64,000 nt of DNA from Anaerolineae bacterium. Its GTDB lineage: Bacteria > Chloroflexota > Anaerolineae > Anaerolineales > Villigracilaceae. The DNA lies in the NCBI GenBank assembly GCA_018645405.1, contig JABGOQ010000166.1:1-64000 (forward strand). The letters run 5' to 3'. Both the position numbers and the translations under genes were made by a program. The notes below the pieces were generated by a model, which saw nothing but the letters and a program-made list of their open reading frames with translations, ran no database searches and was not told where the DNA came from. Below, piece by piece: positions 59,259-64,000 of this stretch (positions are counted from its first letter, which is position 1; every line of letters starts with the position of its first letter).

Positions 59259-60722
59259 TTGCCAGATTATTACGCTCTTTTAGGCATCTTTAGGGATGCA
59301 ACGCAGGAGGAAATCAAGCGAGCCTATTTCGAGGCGGCGCAGCGTTTGCATCCCGATAAAAATGAAGCACCTGGCGAAACAGAAATTTTCCTGGATGTTC
59401 AACAAGCCTATGATGTTTTATCAAATACAGAAATACGTGCCGAATATGATGCTTCATTAGCCCCGGAAGAAGAAGAACAATCGCTGATTCTTCAGCGAGT
59501 TTTTCATAGCCGAGAGAGTCTTGTTCGTATAAATGAAACACAATTGATTTATGCTCTAGTTGAGTGGAAGCCTCGTCAAAACGAGCGAGAAGTGGTTTCA
59601 CCTCCATTAAATATTTGTCTGGTTCTAGATAATTCTACATCCATGAAAGGGCAAAATGTTGAAATGGTCAAGGCGGCGGCCATTCACTTAATTCGTAGTT
59701 TAAGACAGCAAGATATTCTCAGTGTGGTTACCTTTAATGATAAAGCAGAGGTTCGAATTCCTGCTTCGTTAAATCTTGATCGCCGAAGAATGGAAACAAA
59801 AGTAAGAATGCTCCTTCCTTCTGGTGGAACAGAGATTTTTCAAGGGTTGCAGGCTGGTGTTGTTGAAGTTCGTAAAAATCTTTCAGATGAACGAGTTAAC
59901 CACATAATCTTATTAACTGATGGTCAAACTTATGGGGATGAAGAAGAATGCTTAGTATTGGCTGAAGAAGCTGAAGATATTGGTATTGGGATTAGTGGAT
60001 TAGGGATTGGCAAAGATTGGAACGATGATTTTCTTGATGAGTTAGCTGCTAAAACTGGAAGCAGTAGCCGTTATATTGCAGAGCCACAAGAAATACAGGA
60101 GTTTTTAGAAGAAAAATTTGAACAATTGGCAAAGGTGTTCGCAGAAAATGTAGAGCTGGAATTTCAAACACCCTCCGCTGTTGATCTAAGCTATATTTTT
60201 CGTTTACAACCGAACGCAGCGCATCTATCTTCGGAGAAAGAATTACAGCTTGGCGTGATTCTACGAGATCAATCTCTTAGCCTCATACTTGAATTTTCGA
60301 TAAACCCAGCTGCTGTTTTAGAAGATAAAGTAGACTTACTTACGGGTTCCCTTAAATTCGAGATCCCTTCTCAATCATTGGCAGCACAGCCTATGCGTGT
60401 GCGCATTTCTCGAAACGTGACGGAGCAGGCAAGCCTTGAGCCGCCATCGCCAACGCTTGTACACGCTCTTGCCAACCTCAATCTCTATCGGATGCAAGAA
60501 ACAGCACAAGAAGATGTTGCCTCTGGTAAATATAATGAAGCCTCACGTCGCTTGCAGCATTTGGCAACTCACCTCCTTTCAAATGGCGAGCGAAGTATGG
60601 CAAAAACGGTTTTACTTGAAGCAGAAAACCTACAGCAGCAGCAAAGCTTCTCTGAAGAAGGTCGTAAAAATATAAAATATGGTACACGGGCATTGCTTCT
60701 GCCAGCAGGAAAAGGAAAATAA
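59259..60722 (+). CDS. J-domain - VWA fusion protein
   Basis: 487 residues from TTG 59259 (AGAGG before it). Residues 1-66 are a J-domain with YYALLGIFRDATQEEIKRAY and the HPD motif (31-33), which would stimulate an Hsp70 ATPase. Residues about 115-290 are a von Willebrand A domain with a full MIDAS: D124-x-S126-x-S128 (DNSTS), Thr191 and Asp221. The C-terminal 190 residues are beta-rich, then helical. The fusion suggests that a chaperone is called to a metal-dependent binding platform. It follows the PP2C gene by 11 bases. Confidence 0.92.
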   Translation: MPDYYALLGIFRDATQEEIKRAYFEAAQRLHPDKNEAPGETEIFLDVQQAYDVLSNTEIRAEYDASLAPEEEEQSLILQRVFHSRESLVRINETQLIYALVEWKPRQNEREVVSPPLNICLVLDNSTSMKGQNVEMVKAAAIHLIRSLRQQDILSVVTFNDKAEVRIPASLNLDRRRMETKVRMLLPSGGTEIFQGLQAGVVEVRKNLSDERVNHIILLTDGQTYGDEEECLVLAEEAEDIGIGISGLGIGKDWNDDFLDELAAKTGSSSRYIAEPQEIQEFLEEKFEQLAKVFAENVELEFQTPSAVDLSYIFRLQPNAAHLSSEKELQLGVILRDQSLSLILEFSINPAAVLEDKVDLLTGSLKFEIPSQSLAAQPMRVRISRNVTEQASLEPPSPTLVHALANLNLYRMQETAQEDVASGKYNEASRRLQHLATHLLSNGERSMAKTVLLEAENLQQQQSFSEEGRKNIKYGTRALLLPAGKGK

Positions 60723-60725
60723 CTC

Positions 60726-61229
60726 ATGATTATGTGTCCAGCTTGTCAGCATCAGGAAGTTGAAGGGGCCTTATTTTGCAGTGATTGTGGTGCGCAATTG
60801 CAGAATGTAGCCTCTCTAGTAACGCAAAATATTCAGACTAACGACATAAGCCGCGAAGCATTAGACGCAATTCCTCAAGAGCAGAAGAAAGTATTAGCCT
60901 CTGGCTCTCTAACTCTTCAGCTTTTAGAGGGAGGGCAGATTCTGCCTTTAGCAGATCGAAATGAGTTTACGATGGGGCGGGCAAGTGAAGGGCAAACAGT
61001 TATGCCAGATATTGATTTCACGCCTTATCGTGCGTATGAATATGGCGTTTCACGTATACATGCTGTGTTGAAGAAAACCAAAGACAAAGTAATTGTTATG
61101 GATTTGGGGTCTTCAAATGGGACGTATGTTAATGGTGTTCGCCTGGCACCAGAGAATGAATACCCTCTTTCTCATGGCAATATTATCTCTTTGGGAAAAC
61201 TTAAAATTCAATTTCTTTTGCAAAATTAA
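60726..61229 (+). CDS. zinc-ribbon FHA domain protein
   Basis: 167 residues. Two CxxC pairs at the N-terminus (CPACQH, CSDCGAQL) form a zinc ribbon. After a linker, an FHA domain (about 75-167) has GRASEG, SRIHAVL and SSNGTYVNG, the three phosphothreonine-binding elements. It should read phospho-Thr set by the cluster's kinase. Start ATG 60726 (60732 is also possible), 3 bases after the J-VWA stop. Confidence 0.93.
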   Translation: MIMCPACQHQEVEGALFCSDCGAQLQNVASLVTQNIQTNDISREALDAIPQEQKKVLASGSLTLQLLEGGQILPLADRNEFTMGRASEGQTVMPDIDFTPYRAYEYGVSRIHAVLKKTKDKVIVMDLGSSNGTYVNGVRLAPENEYPLSHGNIISLGKLKIQFLLQN

Positions 61230-61248
61230 TCTCTAAAGGAAGGTCGCT

Positions 61249-61491
61249 ATGGCTTACGGTATTATTTTACATGTTTCAGGGGAAGTTCCTATTTTTGGTG
61301 AAATTGAAGAATTGCCAGGCCCTGCTGATACAATCGTTACTGTGAGTAATCCTCGTTCTCGAGAAGGGAAGGATTTACACTATCTTGACGCAGAAGTTGC
61401 CCAGGTTATCTGGCCTATTGAAAAACTCAATTTTATCGAAATTATGCCCAGCGAAGATGACGAACAAATTATCAGCTTTGTGAGAGAGTAA
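61249..61491 (+). CDS. 80-residue hypothetical protein in the kinase cluster
   Basis: An 80-residue acidic protein starting [20 protein letters not shown] and with [19 protein letters not shown] near the end. It is rich in predicted beta strands and has no Cys or membrane segment. Family not recognised. AAAGGAAGG precedes ATG 61249, and it lies 19 bases after the FHA gene and 2 before the response regulator, so it is part of the operon. Confidence 0.8.
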   Translation: MAYGIILHVSGEVPIFGEIEELPGPADTIVTVSNPRSREGKDLHYLDAEVAQVIWPIEKLNFIEIMPSEDDEQIISFVRE

Positions 61492-61493
61492 GG

Positions 61494-62216
61494 ATGAAAA
61501 ATGAGTTTGAGCGACGTAAAATATTAATTGTTGATGATGAAGAACGAATGGTGCGATTTATTCGTCTTAATCTTGAACACGATGGTTTTTTGGTCAACGA
61601 AGCCTTTAATGGCAAAGAAGCCCTTCAGCAATTGCGTGAGGAGTCTCCAGATTTAATCCTTCTTGATGTGATGATGCCTGGCTTGGATGGATTTGAAGTT
61701 TTGCAGATGATTCGCGAAGCAAGTAAGGTGCCCGTTTTGATGCTTACAGCTAAAGGGGAAGAAGATGATCGTGTTCGTGGACTTGAGTTGGGAGCAGACG
61801 ATTACATCACCAAGCCCTTTAGCCCGCGCGAGATGGTTAGTCGCGTAAAAGCAGTTTTGCGTCGCACTGAAACTTCGGGTGGTTCAACACACGGTCTAAT
61901 TGAAGTGGATGACCGTTTGAAGATTGACTTTGATCGACGTGAGATTTGGCTTGAAGGACAAATCGTCAAATTACGCCCGACAGAATACCGTTTACTATAT
62001 CATCTTGTCCAAAACGCAGGGTGGGTGGTTACTCACGATCAGTTATTGATTAAAGTTTGGGGATATGAATATAGGGATGAACCGCATTATGTTCGCCTTT
62101 ATATAAATTATTTGCGTAAAAAGCTTGAAGAAAATCCTTCTTCCCCTAAATATATTTTAACGGAGCGAGGCGTAGGGTATCGTTTTGTCGATTTTCGGAG
62201 AGAAAACCTTTCTTAG
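61494..62216 (+). CDS. OmpR/PhoB family response regulator
   Basis: 240 residues. The receiver (8-120) has DDEER, the acceptor in [16 protein letters not shown] and the Lys in [11 protein letters not shown]. The winged helix (about 138-235) has [26 protein letters not shown] and [14 protein letters not shown]. No histidine kinase gene is next to it. It ends the kinase/phosphatase cluster and may control it. Confidence 0.94.
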   Translation: MKNEFERRKILIVDDEERMVRFIRLNLEHDGFLVNEAFNGKEALQQLREESPDLILLDVMMPGLDGFEVLQMIREASKVPVLMLTAKGEEDDRVRGLELGADDYITKPFSPREMVSRVKAVLRRTETSGGSTHGLIEVDDRLKIDFDRREIWLEGQIVKLRPTEYRLLYHLVQNAGWVVTHDQLLIKVWGYEYRDEPHYVRLYINYLRKKLEENPSSPKYILTERGVGYRFVDFRRENLS

Positions 62217-62276
62217 TATAGAGAATTTTTGGAATACCTCAGCAAACTTAAGGTCACGTATGAAGCGGAGAATCTG

Positions 62277-62313
62277 GATGACAAGGGCAGTTCGAACCTC
62301 TTGTCATCTTTTC
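62277..62313 (+). terminator. intrinsic terminator of the kinase cluster
   Basis: GATGACAAG / CTTGTCATC (62277-62285/62300-62308) followed by TTTTCTT. Confidence 0.8.
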
Positions 62314-62360
62314 TTCTCTAAACTATACTTCTGATCTATCTCGGAGTTATTGGAGAGACA

Positions 62361-63020
62361 ATGGCAAAAAAACGTATTATATTAGTAGACGACCACGAAG
62401 TTGTTCGTGTTGGCTTGAAGACTTTGCTTGACCGACATCCTGATTTTGAAGTTGTTGGAGAGGCAAGCTCGGCGCGAGAGGCGGTGGAGAAAACAGCAAG
62501 CCTTGAGCCTGATGTGGTTGTAATGGACATCCGCTTACCTGGCACTTCGGGAATTGACGCTTGCGATGAGATCGTGAAGCGTTTTCCTGATATTAGGGTA
62601 TTGATGTTGACTTCGTATGCTGAAGATGAAATGCTCTTTTCAGCGATTCGGGCTGGAGCTTCTGGGTATGTACTCAAACAAATCGGAAGCGATGGCTTGG
62701 TAAAAGCAATTGAAGCTGTGAGTAGTGGAGCAGGTTTGCTTGACCCGGCAGTAACGCAACGTGTTTTCCAGGAAGTGCGCCGTGCGGTACGCGAAGAGGA
62801 AGCCTCTGCTTTTGCAGATTTAAGCCAACAAGAGAAGCATGTCTTACAATTGGTTTCTGAAGGGAAGACAAACCGTGAGATCGCGAAGGCTCTTTTCCTT
62901 GGTGAGGGAACGGTGCGTAATTATGTGAGTAGTATTCTTTCAAAATTGGGCGTAAATAACCGCGCCGAAGCTGCAGCATATGCGGTAGAACATTCTTTGA
63001 AAGAATATATTGATATGTAG
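62361..63020 (+). CDS. NarL/FixJ family response regulator (DevR-like)
   Basis: 219 residues. The receiver has VDDHEVVR, the acceptor in [16 protein letters not shown] and the Lys in GYVLKQI. The LuxR-type HTH (about 150-212) has [40 protein letters not shown]. The [10 protein letters not shown] variant is of the DevR/DosR type. No kinase is adjacent. ATG 62361 follows TTGGAGAGACA. Confidence 0.94.
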   Translation: MAKKRIILVDDHEVVRVGLKTLLDRHPDFEVVGEASSAREAVEKTASLEPDVVVMDIRLPGTSGIDACDEIVKRFPDIRVLMLTSYAEDEMLFSAIRAGASGYVLKQIGSDGLVKAIEAVSSGAGLLDPAVTQRVFQEVRRAVREEEASAFADLSQQEKHVLQLVSEGKTNREIAKALFLGEGTVRNYVSSILSKLGVNNRAEAAAYAVEHSLKEYIDM

Positions 63021-63115
63021 AAGGTTTTGATTAAAGGTAATTATTCACTCTCCAGGTAGCACGATTCTTAATCGTGGAAACTAATTCAGTAATGAACAAT
63101 TGGAGAAATTTTTAA

Positions 63116-63142
63116 CGCGAATTGGGCGAATATCGCGAGAAT
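63116..63142 (+). repeat. tandem 9-nt-unit repeat
   Basis: CGCGAATTG-GGCGAATAT-CGCGAGAAT, three units of the family at 29234 and 35754. A clear inverse arm is missing; only GCCGAAATT (minus strand, near 63172-63180) recalls it. Confidence 0.55.
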
Positions 63143-63271
63143 AACTTAAAAATTCATGTTTTTCGCCATATAATTTCGGCTAAAACACAATCAGGGGGAG
63201 AATATTAAAAAGAGACAATAGGATATTCAATCAGGTGTATACTTCTGCTTCACTAAAGGAGATATGCATCT

Positions 63272-64000
63272 ATGAACTCTGGCATTTTCTACGCTCTCGT
63301 AACCTACATTATGTGGGGGATTCTCCCCATCTACTGGAAACAATTCCATCATATTTCATCAACTCAATTGATCGGGCATCGCATTTTATGGTCTTTTATT
63401 GTTTTGATACTGATGATTATATTCACACGACAATGGGGGAAATTTCGAAAAAAAATGGATGCTCCTACATTAAAGGTTCATGGGATATCAGCTCTGTTAC
63501 TCAGCGTTAATTGGTTGACCTACGTCTGGGCGATCAATGCCGGTTTTATTGTCGAAACCAGCCTGGGCTACTTCATCAATCCCCTTTTTAGTGTTTTGTT
63601 AGGAATGATATTCCTGAAAGAAAAACTCCGCGCCATGCAGTGGATTCCGCTCGGGCTGGCAATCCTCGGTGTTCTTTACCTGACTTTTGTATATGGTCGC
63701 CTGCCATGGATTGCGCTTCTTCTTGCGAGCACTTTTGGCATTTATGGGTTGCTAAAAAAGAAATCTGCGCTTGGCTCATTATATGGTTTGACCCTTGAAA
63801 CAGGCATTATGCTTTTGCCTGCATTGGGCTATTTGATTTATGAGATTAGTCGAGGGCAAGGTATCTTCCTGAAGATTAATCCTGCCACCGATTTTTTGCT
63901 TATTGGTGCTGGTGTTGCTACTTCTGTGCCCTTATTGCTCTTTGCTCTGGCGGCGCAACGCATCCCACTCACGATGATTGGATTGATGCAATATATTGCC
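63272..64000 (+). CDS. rarD: EamA/RarD-type transporter, cut by the window end
   Basis: The frame is open from ATG 63272 (AAAGGAG at 63255-63261) to the end, 243 residues, with about eight hydrophobic segments. It starts MNSGIFYALVTYIMWGILPI and has QLIGHRILWSF, SVNWLTYVWAINAGFIVETSLGYFINPLFSVLLGM and a final IPLTMIGLMQYIA, the RarD order. RarD proteins (about 296 residues in E. coli) belong to the drug/metabolite transporters; the link to chloramphenicol is weak. About 50 residues are missing. Confidence 0.92.
   Translation, partial: MNSGIFYALVTYIMWGILPIYWKQFHHISSTQLIGHRILWSFIVLILMIIFTRQWGKFRKKMDAPTLKVHGISALLLSVNWLTYVWAINAGFIVETSLGYFINPLFSVLLGMIFLKEKLRAMQWIPLGLAILGVLYLTFVYGRLPWIALLLASTFGIYGLLKKKSALGSLYGLTLETGIMLLPALGYLIYEISRGQGIFLKINPATDFLLIGAGVATSVPLLLFALAAQRIPLTMIGLMQYIA

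Noticed and set aside
56428-61491. Type VI secretion or tellurite-resistance locus
   Set aside because: Kinase, PP2C, FHA and VWA genes fit the regulatory part, but no TssB/C, TssM, ClpV, TerB, TerC or TerD gene is seen.

Overview
The window looks like a chromosomal stretch of a bacterium of the phylum Chloroflexota, most likely class Anaerolineae. This is an inference from gene content: very long multi-GAF sensor kinases, secreted or membrane proteins with Thr-Pro linkers (runs of TPTPT type), a RodZ-like protein with duplicated HTH domains, frequent TTG/GTG starts, corrinoid uptake and salvage without visible corrin-ring synthesis, and many short palindromic intergenic repeats. No rRNA, phage or CRISPR array was seen.

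Layout. 1-4270: the 3' end of a tRNA-Met, a large unrecognised membrane protein, azlCD (minus), yccF and a polyprenol/phytol kinase-like protein. 4366-6729: a hexapeptide-repeat protein with an acyl-ACP-reductase-like enzyme. 6772-15317: a signalling operon of receiver + degenerate GGDEF protein, a 2143-residue histidine kinase with about nine GAF domains, a lone receiver, and an alpha/beta-hydrolase fold protein that has lost its catalytic Ser and His. 15423-18220: DUF503, an SDR and a GT39-type glycosyltransferase. 18221-18970: a decayed patch with an internally deleted IS5-type transposase and a short tmRNA-like scrap. 19077-22419: zinc-ribbon microprotein, MurJ, TPR protein, CopD-like protein. 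22505-28493 (minus): TetR/HXXEE pair, then a bL9-rodZ-rimO-cysQ block. 28650-39496 (plus): FtsB-like protein, tRNA-Met (minus), folC, lon, a frameshifted GxxExxY gene between inverted repeats, SDR, M24 peptidase, esterase, MFS, MBL hydrolase and an NnrS-like protein. 39608-40540: CDF zinc exporter.

40640-48325 is a corrinoid regulon: cobalamin riboswitch with a terminator, btuF-btuC-btuD import genes, then cobO, cobT, cobS, cobQ and cobU for adenosylation and nucleotide-loop assembly. This is a salvage layout. 48412-49655 (minus): HD phosphohydrolase and SanA/YdcF protein. 49867-53629 (minus): a phosphonate-type ABC importer, phnD-phnC-phnE, whose permease is more than twice the usual size. 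53839-56272: DUF4230 protein, lipoate ligase family protein, DHDPS family protein.

56428-62216 is the most interesting block. It encodes a Ser/Thr kinase fused to an eight-blade PQQ-type propeller, a PP2C phosphatase, a J-domain-VWA fusion, a zinc-ribbon-FHA protein, an 80-residue unknown protein and an OmpR-type regulator. The gene set recalls the kinase/phosphatase/VWA 'TerY-P' triads and the kinase/phosphatase/FHA switches of secretion systems, but no Ter or secretion genes are in the window. A NarL-type regulator and the 5' part of a rarD-like gene close the window.

Several intergenic regions carry inverted arrays built on a roughly 9-nt unit, and two other dispersed palindromic repeat families are present. 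Three genes lack a Shine-Dalgarno and have a -10-like hexamer 6-7 nt before ATG, which suggests leaderless transcripts.
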